64,000 bases of DNA from Tribonema minus (taxonomy: Eukaryota > Sar > Xanthophyceae > Tribonematales > Tribonemataceae): positions 372,001 through 436,000 of the forward strand of contig JAFCMP010000514.1 of the NCBI GenBank assembly GCA_017506865.1. The letters are read 5' to 3'. The position numbers and the translations under genes are program-made. Each line of letters begins with the position of its first letter. Position 1 is the first letter of the stretch. The notes under the pieces are model-generated. The model saw only the letters and a list, made by a program, of their open reading frames with translations. It did not search any database and was not told the origin of the DNA. Shown here piece by piece: positions 53,601 through 64,000 of this stretch.

Positions 53601-55569
53601 GTTAGGGTTAAGTTAGGGTTAGGTTCAGTTTTGTCTGAGCGTCGTGCTGCATGACGGCCCAAGCGCACGGTGCAAGAGGAGAGACGCATGCAACATATAC
53701 GTACGCGTTGCGCACTTGTCAAGTGCTGCGCATGGCGCTCTTGGGGAAGCGTGCAATCTGCAGATCACAACTCATTCGGACGCTACCGCGAGGCATTTGA
53801 GTCTTCAAATGACACACAGCACTACAGTGCGGCACACTGTGCGATGCATGAGGCAGCTGTTCCAGGTACACACCCTGTTACAATGGCAAGCGCTGCAGCG
53901 CATGCCACATGTATGCTGTGCCTGATGTAACCACCTGCATGGTGTGGGCTGCCTCCCGCAGCAAGAAGAAGGCCGGCTTGTCACTGTAACAGTTGAAGAA
54001 CCGCACATACTTGAAGTACTCTTTGTGCGTAACCGCAACTTCACACACCTCGAATGGACCGTCCGGAGACGTGCCGCACACCAGCCAGCCATTGCCAGTT
54101 TCAAGCCGCGAAACTGCCCGATCAAGCTCAAAGCCTATTGGTGCAGGCGTGTCAGAGGCCCTCTCGCCATTGGGCGCGGTTTCAAAAGCTGCTGACTTCA
54201 ACTCTGTCTTCAGGGACTTGTCGGCTTCGGAGGAGTCGAATGGCTCGATGCGCGTGGCGGATTCAATGTTGTGCAGAAGGCGCACATCGAGGCCCTTGTG
54301 CTTGATGGCCGTTTCGAGGTACGCCTGGATTTGGGCAGCTGCACGATGGAAAAAGGGAGGGAGCGCAAGGTCAAGACTCATGGTAAGCAGCATTCACCGG
54401 TCAGATCAAGGCGTGCCAGAGGGTGTGTGGCAAACCGCCAACACTATTGAACGCCCACTTTATGTGGGTATGGCAAGTCGCCAAAACTTTCAAACGCTGA
54501 CTTAAAGTTTGCCAGACCTGCTAGTTGGTGGGATGGCGCACCATGCCTCACCCTGAATTGCTATCTATCACATGTCTCAGTACCACCACACACACCGTGG
54601 CGCCACCAGCTGAGCGGATCTGGTCGGCTAGGAGACATAGCTGCTAGCTCTAGAAAGACCGAGCCAATATAACAGGATTGCAAGTGCGTTCGACAAGGAA
54701 CTCTCTGCGCCACAGCCTGCCCCCAATTGATCTTAAGCCCAGTGTGCGATGATGTTTCATAGCGCGACCGGCATCACCTGTGGGATGGAAGTCCACTTCA
54801 ATGTCGGCGTCTTCAAATGTGAAGTCTGGGAGGCAGTACTGGAAGCCCACGTTCTGCAGTGTGGCTGTGTAGTATGTCTTGGCCCAGACTCCGCCTGGGC
54901 GGCGCTCGCGCTCAAACAGCACCGCCTCAAACCCTTGCTGCTTCAGAATGGATCCAGCTGAGGCGTCGAAGAAGCAGTATGCGCGCAACATGAACTTAAT
55001 GGCCGAATTGGATGCAGAGGATTGGCCCAGAGCTCTCACGAGTGCATGCCTGCGTATAATGCAGCTGCATCAGAGTTCACCTCGGTTTGCGCTGCAGATC
55101 AAGAGCACGCCAGGCGGCGGCGGGCGGGGCGTCTAAAAGGCCGATGCCTACACATCATAAGTTTATTAGGCGGCTTGAGTGTTGGCGTAGGGTCAAAGCA
55201 TGACAAGCAGGTTTGGAGCATAGCCGTGAGTTCTCTGGCGACTTGTCATTGCAGTGTCAAGGCACCCTGAAAGTGTGCCCACAGGCGTTCTCGTTCATTG
55301 TGGAGCAAAAAATGCCGGCCAGTTCAACTAACATGCAGGGCACAGCTTGAAGGCGGTCATAAGGTCATCCAATGGCAGCACAGTGGCAGTCAAGCTGCAA
55401 AAGTACACTGGTAAGCCAACGCGCACTCAGCACGCTCGCCAGCGACAAGCGAGAGCCGACAAACCATGTCGAAATTATCTTTTGGGGGAAGCTCACCGAT
55501 GATACCCGTGGGGCCAGCGCCGATGATCGCAACGCGCTTGATTTTGCAGGAGGAGCGTGGAGAAGCCAT
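50659..55569 (-). CDS. Flavin-containing monooxygenase (FMO-like)
   Basis: Eight exons: 55569-55497, 54957-54778, 54338-53935, 53425-53341, 53118-52871, 52568-52144, 51412-51208, 50877-50659; total 1839 nt (612 aa), every phase consistent. The FAD-binding site is VAIIGAGPTGII, completed across intron 1, with the acidic strand end in AVLFERERRPGGVW. Exon 4 has FDFILTATGLYTQP, the conserved (A/L)TG motif. Exon 5 has the NADP site VAVIGFGKTAVDLATDCA, with Lys-Thr in place of the usual Ser-Ala/Gly. The FMO fingerprint FxGxxxHxxxY is absent or altered (FTGRILTPAEA), so it may be an N-hydroxylating or Baeyer-Villiger relative. The C-terminal exons carry LAVLGVNHGFLHFSHVQLS and a helical tail, with VAGFWAMVQMVTWAGF hydrophobic. 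Substrate unknown. Confidence 0.92.
51440..51640. repeat. Repeats in monooxygenase intron 6 (telomere-like and 85-bp duplication)
   Basis: Next to the exon 7 acceptor is TTTAGGTTAGGGTTATGGTG (51445-51464). Farther in, TGTTCAGAGGGTGGT occurs at 51526 and 51611, each preceded by GATGCA and followed by GGTGG. Confidence 0.7.
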
Positions 55570-56265
55570 TTTGCGCGCTGCTCAACTGTGGCGTGCTATG
55601 GACGTGTCTGTCGATCGCTATGTATATATATATAACTTCAGTCTGTAGTGACAATCCAAGGTGGAGAAGTTATTATGGCGAGATATTTCCTGAAGGTGCT
55701 TTGGGAAGTGAAGCCTGAAAAATCTGCACTTGAAGTATGGTTCAGGCTGTATTTGACATAATCCCTGCTGACAAGAATGCACCGGCACAATATTGCATCA
55801 CCACACGCACTGTGGCACCATCACGGTGACTGTGGTCAGCAATTACACCCACCCAAAGAGGATCTGTGCCTTCACAGTATGCGTCTTACTGGTAGCATAG
55901 CTGACAGCGTCAAACTTATACTTATAAATAAGTAGAGCTGCCATGTACATACATGTATCGCACATACATGTCAGTACAAAACTCAAGATCATCATCATGA
56001 CAGCTGTGTCTGCGTACAAGTTAAATCAGTGGGTGCAGCCCAGCGGTTCATGAAGCGTACAGCAAGGCAATTGTTGTTTCTGAAAGCAACAACCAGAAAC
56101 AAAAGCAAAATGTCGGACAATGACTTGTGTGCAAAGTGTGCCGTTGTGTGAATTTCAGCTAGATGCTTCTGAAAACGCACTGCAGGAGGTGTGGTAGTAC
56201 GTGATACCTATAGCTAAGTCATAGTTGCTTTGACCGAGCGGAGCGAAGCGCGCTGTGTTGAAGCC

Positions 56266-58183
56266 TCACGCTGAGGCAGGCCAAGTTTGTCTCCAACGTG
56301 AAGTTGGTGCAGCCTTGGCCTCAGCCAGATACTCTTCAATAGTGATGCGCATGAAGTGCGACGGCTCGCTAATACGTCCGCTGAATGGGTCAATCTCAAA
56401 GGCGCACCACTTCGCAAGTGCCGCAAACAGCGAGTCCCGCTCATCGAACCCAAATGCCACCCTCGCAGCCTCCTCATCCAGCACAGAAGTGCCAGCCTGT
56501 ATAGAAGTTGAAGTGCCAGGCTGTGCTTGCACTACATGAGCATTCGCCACAAGCCTCGCAAAGAATGCCAGGCTCGCGTCCTCACTGAACGCCACCTTGT
56601 GGCGCGCGATGGCCCTGAATCCGCTCAGTACCATGTCTGCGTGCCCGACATTATTTTCCGCGTGCTTCCTCACCCGCTGCAGGCACTCGTCCGCTGACTG
56701 CGCGCAATTGCACTCCATGCACGCCTCAACAACGTGCATTGCACGCACGCCGCCCAGGTCTGTGATTGCGGCGGCAATGTCGGGGAACGGAAGGTGGCGC
56801 TCGATGTATGCGTGCGCGTCCGCGGTGGTGAACTCGGGCGCGCGGTACCCCTTTAACTTCAAGTTGCAGTTCGGACGCGCCGATCGGCAGGCCCAGCGCG
56901 CTGCGAACGGCTGACACGACGATGACGAAGGTGGCCAGCTTCTCCTCAAATCCGAGCTGCCGCGCGGTGTGGAGCATGTTGCTGAGCGCTGTCCGCGTCA
57001 TGTACATGTTGAACTCGATGACGATGAGCGGTCGGCGTTTGTACCTGACGCAGTACGCGGCCAGCAAGGCCCTGACAAGATTGCCGCCGGCCGCGTCTGC
57101 CACACGCTTTGTTAGAGGCCTCAAGAAAGGCTGTAGGGCGTTCTTCTCGAGCCACTGCATCACATCGGTGCCATCTCCTGTGTAGTACGACCTCACGACA
57201 CCAGGCATGCCCTGGCGGCGCATGGCAGTGTGACAACGGGGCATGCAGTACACGAAGTTGACGTTTCAGTGCGCTAGAGTACGCTATAGTACAGACTGAG
57301 TGCGTGCAGTACATTACAATACACTGCAGGTACATGCTACTACAGTAGTGCAAGTGTCACAGAGCCAATCGCAAGCTGATCAAATGGCGGGCTTCGTCCG
57401 GACAGCACCTGGTCTTGCTTTTGAAGCTGATGCAGAACTTGCAAGCACCAGTTGTAGTGACCAGCCACAGACGCAGCAGAGTCACAGCGGTGCACAACAA
57501 TGAGAAGTGGTCAACAGAGAAGCAATTGACCGCTTACCTGCAAGCCAGCGTACACCATGGCTGACTTTCGAACGCCTTGTGGCCCATACACAAGGATGGT
57601 TTGGTTGTCTTCGCTCACAACAGAGGTGTCCACGGTGGCTCTGAAGTCGTCATGGCAGCTGCGGGGAATAGCGTTTTCAGCATGGTGCGATCCGTACAGT
57701 CCACGCACTGTCATGTCGTGCAGCTGCTCTGCGGCGTCATTGGCCTCCTTGAAGCCACGCGCGTTCACTGTTTCCAGGAGGTCATCGGTGATGACAGAGG
57801 CAACCACGGCTCGACACTTCTGTTGAAGTCCCTGCAAGTACATGCAGTGCAACACCAGGCAAAGCGTGATCCCGGTAAGCAATAAGATACCTGAGGTGCA
57901 GTCGCTACTGCCTGCTACTGCCGTGCAAAACTCATGTGCTGAACGCGGGGGCGCTTGGCCGACGCAATGCGCAGGCAAAGATATGCAACACAATAACATC
58001 GCGTCGTGCGTGTCTGCACTTACTGACGCGTCCCACCACTCCCAACGCCATGCGCGCCATGCGCAGTGGCGTATGCCGTGAAGGTGGCTTGCAGTCTAGG
58101 AAAAGAGTGCCGTGCGCTGCAAAGAAGGCATGTGCTACAGAGACAGACGCGGCAACAGCCACGGCCGCGTACAGTGCTCTCAT
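56266..58183 (-). CDS. P-loop ATPase with plastid-type leader (one frame break; exon 1 donor uncertain)
   Basis: Exon 1 starts at 58183: MRALYAAVAVAASVSVAHA is a signal peptide and FFAAH follows, the Phe-led cleavage form; it ends near 58028 with a weak donor. Exon 2 (57831-57538) has a helical part and ILVYGPQGVRKSAMV, a Walker A variant with Arg before the Lys. Exon 3 (57211-56266) starts GMPGVVRSYYTGDG and has RRPLIVIEFNMYMTRTALSN, a Walker B-like strand ending in Glu, followed by LATFVIVVSAVRSALGL, a sensor 1-like strand, and YRAPEFTTADAHAYIERHLP. The layout resembles archaeal-type ATPase or STAND NTPases found scattered in protists. Exon 3 has one base too many (946 nt): the frame changes at about 56848, in GGGG just after CTTGAAGTTAAA. 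Function unknown; ATP binding is uncertain given the altered Walker A. Confidence 0.6.
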
Positions 58184-59190
58184 TTGCTAGCCGAGGCCCT
58201 CCCAAAAAGGTAAAAACTTCAACTTCGCTTTATTCCCGACTTTTGAATTTTTTTATCACAGCCACTGGTGCAAGATCATCAAGATGTCACATTGGCCTGG
58301 GAGAGGCTAGGCGACACACCTTTCTCGTACCTTTTCCTAGGGACAGGGGAGTCGAATACTGAGGTGAAGGTGCCACAGTATGTGCTGGTGGCAGTCGCGC
58401 TTGATGCAAACACAAAACGTCGCATAGATATAGAAGTATGTTGTTTTGCAAGATCCGCGCAATGCAATGAGCATGCAACAACAAGTGCGCTAGCGTACTT
58501 CGAGGATCAAGCATGACAATCAACTTCAAGTATGAAATAGGCGATGCGCCTACACACGAGAGACCGTGCCAGCAGCAGTGCTCAGCAAAGCATCAGCTGA
58601 GCGTCAGCCAGCTCTCAGATGACCAGCAAGATCTGCGTAAATTAACAATTCACAGAGGCACAGCGGGGTCGACACTGCTGCTGCTGCGGCCGCGGAGCGT
58701 GCGGGCGCCGATCACACTACATCATTACAGTAATGTATGCGCGCGCGCCGCGCCGCGCAGGGGGTGGCAACGCTATCCGGTCGCCAAAGGGGTACAAGCT
58801 CGGTCGCCGTGCAACTACACCGGCTCCTCGCGCTTCACCCCCCGCCCACCCGCAGAGCGTCCAGCCCCGTAAACAAAAAGTTAACACTGGCGGTTTCACC
58901 CAGACATACCCCCCCTCCCCCCCTCCCCCCGCGCGCGGCAATCGCGCACTGCGCCGGCTGCGCGCTGCTGAACATAGCAGGCGCGCAGGCCCATAAAGTC
59001 CTGCTGTGGCCGCGGCAGGGGGCTTCCCCCGGAACTGAAATGATGACACACGGTAATGATATCGCGCGTGCGCGCGGCGGCGGGGGCGCCGATGCCATGC
59101 CCCGCTGCCTAGTCCCCGCGCAGCCGCGCCGCGCCAGTTAATGACGCCGCAGTTTCAGGCCTGCCCGGCAGTTCAGTCGGTTACAGGCAG
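58184..59190. other. Intergenic region
   Basis: Between the ATPase start and the 3' end of the next minus-strand gene. It contains AACTTCAACTTCGC at 58217-58230. No supported exon. Confidence 0.4.
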
Positions 59191-62100
59191 TTACGCATTC
59201 TTGTAGACGGTGCCTGCGGCCTGGTCCTTGAGGTACAGGAGCGCGTTCTCGAGGACGGCGGCGTCCGCCTCGCGCTGCGTCTCAAAGCCGACCATCTTCT
59301 TGACTGAGCCGTGCCGCCCCCCCGTCATGTGCCACACGTACACGACGCACGCCTCGCGGTGCACCTTGGTGATGGCGCCGCACTTGACGCGCTCGCCGCC
59401 GAGCACGCGCGACGACTCCCAGTACAGGCGGTTCTTCTTCACGTCGTAGCGCAGGACGCGCGTGCGCTTGCCGCCGCTGTGGTTGTGCTTCACCACGCGG
59501 AACCCCTTGCCGCCCGCCAGCACGTCCTTGAACTTCTTGAACGCGTCCGTGCGCTGCTTCTGCGCGCCGCTGCCGCTGCCGCCGCCGCCGCCGCCTTCGC
59601 CGCCCCCTGCCGCCGCCGCCGCCGCCGCGGGCGCTGCCGCCGCCTCCGCGCCCCTCACCACCACCGGCGACAGCGCCGCCGCCGCCGCTGCCGCCTCGCC
59701 GCCGCCGCCGCGCGCGGGCCGCTCCGGCGTGTTGAGCGCGGCTGCGGCGGCGGCGGCGCGCGCGATGGCGGCGGGGCCCGGCGGCGTGGTCGCCGTCGCC
59801 GCGGGCGCGCGCCGCACGGGGGAGCGCGAAGACGCCGAGCCGCTAGCGCGCTTGCCGCCCTTGCGCGCCTGCGGCTCCGGCGACGCGCCCCCCTTGCGGT
59901 CGGCCTTGGTGCCCGCGGGCATGAGGGGCGGGTCGCCGTCGCGGACGAAGAAGCTGTCAGCGGCGGCGCGCCACTCCGTTTCGTCCACCACGTACTCGTC
60001 GTCGAGGTCCTGGGGGGGGGGGGGGGGGGGGGCAGAGGGTATTGTGAGTGTGTGTGAGGGGCCAAACGGGGAGCGGGGGGAGGGGGGCAAGGGGGGGGGT
60101 GTTTGTGTGAGAGGGGGGGCAGAAAGCAGGATTGGGGCCCTTGGAGGGGTGATGGCACTGACTGGCGTTGTTTGAATGTACAACAAGGCGCATACCTCTT
60201 TGAAGATACATACATGTGTATGTGTAGATTACGAAAACGTGTTTGTCTGCGATGTGAGTGTTGCCAGCGGACACTTTTGTGCCCAGCAGCAGCAGGCATG
60301 ATGCCTTTGTTGTGCATAACCACATGTACGGCCGAACTGTTGTGGTTTCACTAGGTAGAAACACATTCTCCTCTGTCTGTCACAGTCGAGTGTTGTGCCT
60401 GCTCACGACGCGAAGGGCGGGGTGCCGAAGCTTAGAGATGACGGCAGGGGCAGCGCATTCAGCAAGGATAAGGGTCAGGGTAAGTGTTAGGGTTAGCCGC
60501 GGCAGTTCCGCTTGGCTTCGATACAGAGCTGTGTGTATGCTCTGTGACGAATCGAGTGCCCCGTAAGGGACACCAGTGCGATTGACAATACGCAGAGTTT
60601 AAGAATGTCACAGCTTGCATTTTGTACCATAGAATGGGCACCATCCCGTCTCATCCACCATTGGGTTAGGGTTAGGGTTGGGGTAGGGTTAGCTAGCATT
60701 AGCAGGCAAACAGCAGCATCTGTGTTGTAGGGCGGCACGACATGCGCGTGCGAGAGGACTCGCATGCAGACATGCCCCTATCACTAAGACTACTAAGTAC
60801 TTTTAGAAACGCGGCTATACCAGAAGCGCTCTAGCCACGTGTGTCACTCACAGCGCGCTGACCATACAGCCCTGGCCGCGGTAAGCGCGCGCACAAAGCG
60901 CGATATGCCGTATGAGAGCAGACATGCGCCAACGTTCGTGGCTGGGTTTGTCGACTTCTGGACTCTTGAAGTTGGGGTTGGCATTTTATTCCTGCAGGAT
61001 TCGCTATTAAACAGAGCTTAAATTGGCACATGCATCTCTGCGTTGTCTGCACACTAGAAGTAGAGCTAGAATACAGGGTGAGATGTTAGAAGTTGGGGCG
61101 AGGGTTAGATCAGAGCTGCGCCCTGGCACGGCAGCGGAAAGCACATGCATGCACAGTCCGCGCGACAGCCAGCAGGTGCGATGCCTGGGTACCAATGATC
61201 CATGCTTTGTAGAAGTCAGAATGACAACGAGATGCTGTCGTTGATCATTTCTGAGGCGCAAAGTGGCGTCGATGTAACAGGCGGAACAGTGGCTGCGACA
61301 GGAGCAGCAGCCGGCTACACAGCGCCAAAGCAGCGCGCGCAGGGACTCTTGTGTGCGCCACAGAGAGCGGCGATGTATACACACTGTGATTATCAGTTTC
61401 ATACTTGCAAGTACGCAATTTGTCGCATCTGAAGATAAACTTGACTCGCCAGGCGCACGAGTCGTCTTTGTGTATGCATCAGTTCGACCAGCATTCATGG
61501 ACTGGTCTAACGATTCATGGTCGTTCAGTGGCACGTTTCAGCCAGAGGCAGACCAATTCCCCGCGTTGCCAACTGGACGTCTCACAAGTGTGGCAGCGCT
61601 CAGCCATCCTGTGGCAGCGCTCAGTATTTGCAGCAATGCTCAGCTGTTGCAGTCTGCAGCAGCGCTCAGCAGTTGCGGTCAGCAGCAATGCTCAACTGGC
61701 ATGGGCAGCGGTCACATGGCGCGTTAGCTCAGCTGGCGGGACGGAAAGACAAGGGAGCTCTGAGGCAAAGTATCGTTGATTCCTGTAATGAGGATAGTAC
61801 ATCAATCTGTCACGAGCCAAGAACCACAGATAATCACTGTGCGCATCGTCTATTTACATTGGCAATTATTCAGGGTCTGAACGATGGACAAAAGATTTGA
61901 ATGTGCGTCAGGCTGAGTTGCGCCGAGTAGCAGAGGACGTCAAAAGTCAATTCGTCATGATTGCTGGTGAGTTGATTGAAAGAACATTCTTGCTGATTGT
62001 GGGCGAGTTGGTGGATGAAAGGGAGAGGCTGGTAGGTATGTGGCAAACAAATATTGTGTGAAATGTTCATGTTGTTTGCTGCGGGCATTACTCTACAGCG

Positions 62101-62981
62101 CAGTCAGCAGCAATGGCACGTCATGCCAGGCAATATATACACCTCGATTTCTGTGCTTGTGACAACATTCTTTTAAGACGGAAGGGACATGGGAGTGCTC
62201 TGATTCGTTAGCGGCAGCACATTTGCAATGAAAGCAATCTGTGGTTCTGGTGAATTTGAGAGCTGCTGCAGCTGATGCATACTGCTGGCGACTGCCGATC
62301 AGTTGGTGATTCTCGTTAACGGATACCAGGACGCACCTCGTCGTACTCTTCCTCCTCGTCCTCGCTGGTGGGCTCCTCCGCCGCCGCCACGAGCCTCGCA
62401 TACACCTCCATAGCAATCCACTTGCTCATCTCTCGGGGTATTCTATGAGCGACGATACTGCTCATTTGCTTGGCGGCAAGCGATGCGCGCTCCTCGTCGG
62501 TCGCGTCATCTTCGTCCGCCGCGGCAGTGAAGAGCTGCTCCAAACATGCCTCCTCGACGACCTTAATATTCACTCTGGCCTGAGTGATCACCGCCTGTAT
62601 CTTCTCCCTGGGCACGTGAAGGTTCACAGTCTTGGCGACTCGCTTAGTCTCCTTCACCATCGCTTCCTCCCGGTCAGCAGGGTTTGAAAGAGGTTGGGCC
62701 AGGGACTGCCGCAGAGACGCGGCTAGAGTGCTGGCCCACCAAGCCGGGCTCTCTTCGCTGCCCACGCTGCCTCGCCTCCGGCCCGCAGGGCTGACCCCGC
62801 CTCTCGCAACCGGGCTGATCGAAGCTGTCGGCGTCCACGTCCCTGGCATCGGCACAGACAGCGCCTTCTCCACGCGCGAATGCAAATCCTGTTGTTCCCG
62901 TCGACCAGCGGATAGCTGAGCCTGCTGCTGCTGCAGCATCCTGCTATCCGCCTGGTCACGGGCGGGCCGCGTTTGCGCCAT
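59191..62981 (-). CDS. Unknown protein with paired helical repeats and PH-like domain (paralogue B)
   Basis: Two exons, 62981-62337 and 60009-59191, total 1464 nt (487 aa), joined in phase 0 (CGAG/GTGCGT donor; acceptor behind a 20-base C-run). The N-terminus is Gln-rich without a membrane segment. The helical units TKRVAKTVNLHVPREKIQAV and AHRIPREMSKWIAMEVYARL align with those of the gene at 22410. A linker of Glu/Asp, then basic Ser/Pro, then Ala/Gly low-complexity (59580-59780) leads to the PH-like module: FRVVKHNHSGGKRTRVLRY, NRLYWESSRVLGGERV, MVGFETQREADAAVL. The two proteins share both ends but differ in linker and in the presence of a hydrophobic segment. The 2.3-kb intron has telomere-like repeats. 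Family not recognised; the PH label comes from the strand pattern and terminal helix. Confidence 0.68.
60470..60700. repeat. Telomere-like TTAGGG arrays within paralogue B intron
   Basis: GTTAGGGTTAG lies at 60485-60495 and GGGTTAGGGTTAGGGTTGGG at 60663-60682, followed by GTAGGGTTAG. Both are inside the 2.3-kb intron. Confidence 0.85.
61560..61720 (+). repeat. GCAGCGCTCAG-type tandem repeats in paralogue B intron
   Basis: Variants of GTGGCAGCGCTCAGC occur six or seven times between 61590 and 61700, spaced 20-30 bases. Confidence 0.7.
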
Positions 62982-64000
62982 CCCTGCCTCGTTTTTTTTT
63001 CCCTCAGCCAAACGACCCGGGGGTGACTCCTTGCGTCTGCGCTGACGGGGTCGCGTGCTGCTCTCGGCTGGCGGAGATGATCCTCCCCTCAGCTACAGCT
63101 ATCGCGCCCGCTTCCGCGCAGACAACTCCTGTGCATGCGGGATGCTTGATTGATCGATCGATGCACAGAAAACTGAGGAAGGAATGTGATGATGCTCAGC
63201 GGCACACCGGCTGGCTCGGGGTCTCGCCGCCTCCTCGCGGGCGGCTGCGGCTGCAGTTGTGGCAGCGCCGCCTCTAGAGGCGCATGCGGGGAGGCCGCCG
63301 GCTACGACACTTGCAAACGCGGTGGAATGCGGCGCGCACCAAGTCCTCTTGCTGTTGAGTGAATGGGCTAAACCCAACTGCATGCAGCTCGTGAACAACA
63401 CGTGCTGCTGCTGGGCCTGGACCAGCATCGCTGGACGCCAGAGCTGGCAACGGACGCCGTCACCTGACGTTGGCGCCCAGTGATACTGCGCAGCCTGAGG
63501 TCGCCCGCGCCTGGCGCATGGTTGCATGCACCGCTCAGCGTTGGCGGCAGCAAAGCATCTGTGCTTCGACGTGCACGGAGTCTCAGCCACTGCGGCTTAA
63601 CACTCTGATGGCTTATCGTTGCTCCAGCAGGTCGTGGAGGCGGTGGTGGGCTACCAGCATATACGGCTTCCACGCTTCAGGTTGTCTGGGGTGCGGGAAG
63701 CCTGGACGCAGATCGCAGGAAAAGCTCCTTGCATCTACGCAGAACCGCCCGGCTTCCGGCAGCGCCCGCATCACCGGAAGCGTGCTGCCGCCGGATGCTG
63801 ATATCCCGCCATCGCCTCCACGATCTCCTGGAGCAACGAGAAGCCATCACACTATTCCGCCGCAGTGGCTGGGTCTTCGTGCGCGTCAAACCGCAACGCT
63901 GCGTTGCCGCCACTGTGCAGTGCTTGCTACCCAACCGTCACGCGGCACCCTGCGCAGTATCACCGGGTGCCAATGTCCGGTGACGATGTCTGTCGCCAGC
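62982..64000. other. Unassigned right end of window
   Basis: Upstream of paralogue B. Long open frames exist on both strands (for example 63729-63983 plus, 63590-63099 minus), GC-rich, but none has a recognisable domain. A gene continuing beyond the window is possible but not supported. Confidence 0.35.

Noticed and set aside
59311-60175. Long plus-strand Ala/Arg-rich ORFs
   Set aside because: Shadows of the GC-rich exon of the minus-strand PH-like gene, which has the conserved motifs and correct splice sites.
61720-61800. A-box-like string TAGCTCAGCTGG suggesting a tRNA
   Set aside because: No matching B box or acceptor-stem pairing could be found at the required distance.
63099-63983. Possible retroelement or cysteine-rich gene fragment at the right edge
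   Set aside because: No reverse transcriptase, integrase or other domain motif found in any frame.

Overview
The window is nuclear DNA of a eukaryote with many introns: GT-AG spliceosomal introns, GC-rich exons, no operons. Two predicted proteins begin with a signal peptide followed by a cleavage region ending in Ala and continuing with Phe (GAHA/FVAP at 35026-, VAHA/FFAA at 58183-). This resembles the ASAF-type plastid bipartite leader of algae with secondary red plastids, so a photosynthetic stramenopile (ochrophyte) is the best guess. Genus is not determinable by eye; a xanthophyte or brown-alga relative is possible.

Layout. 1-755 (-): 5' part of a UBR-box N-recognin E3 ligase. 1753-4497 (+): SLC35F6-like transporter. 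6526-14188 (-): SNF1/AMPK alpha kinase. 14639-17649 (+): eIF2B beta. 19315-21199 (+): disrupted leucine-rich-repeat gene. 22410-24054 (+): unknown protein with a C-terminal PH-like module. 26592-28184 (-): SET protein with a C-terminal MYND finger. 29067-31941 (-): EamA/DMT transporter. 32213-35026 (-): plastid-type HAD hydrolase. 35389-40091 (+): proteasome subunit Rpn3/PSMD3. 41801-44838 (-): CDK20-like kinase. 45155-48527 (+): membrane RING-H2 protein. 50659-55569 (-): flavin monooxygenase. 56266-58183 (-): probable plastid-targeted P-loop ATPase. 59191-62981 (-): paralogue of the 22-24 kb unknown gene. Four pairs are divergent with short shared upstream regions. The genes look like ordinary housekeeping and signalling loci and do not form one pathway. 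For ten multi-exon models the exon lengths sum exactly to whole codons, which supports the splice assignments.

The most unusual feature is how the introns are built. At many exon borders the last or first 40-90 exonic bases, the splice site and adjoining intron sequence are repeated several times into the intron. In several arrays the nearest copies are almost identical and the farthest are decayed. Intron starts also carry a recurrent TTGAAGTT motif, several introns hold short TTAGGG arrays, and many acceptors follow long C homopolymers. Introns here seem to grow by repeated tandem duplication of splice junctions.

Several genes (SET-MYND, EamA, P-loop ATPase, LRR) contain single-base frame breaks, often in homopolymers or GC repeats. 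Some may be assembly errors, so those models are marked accordingly.
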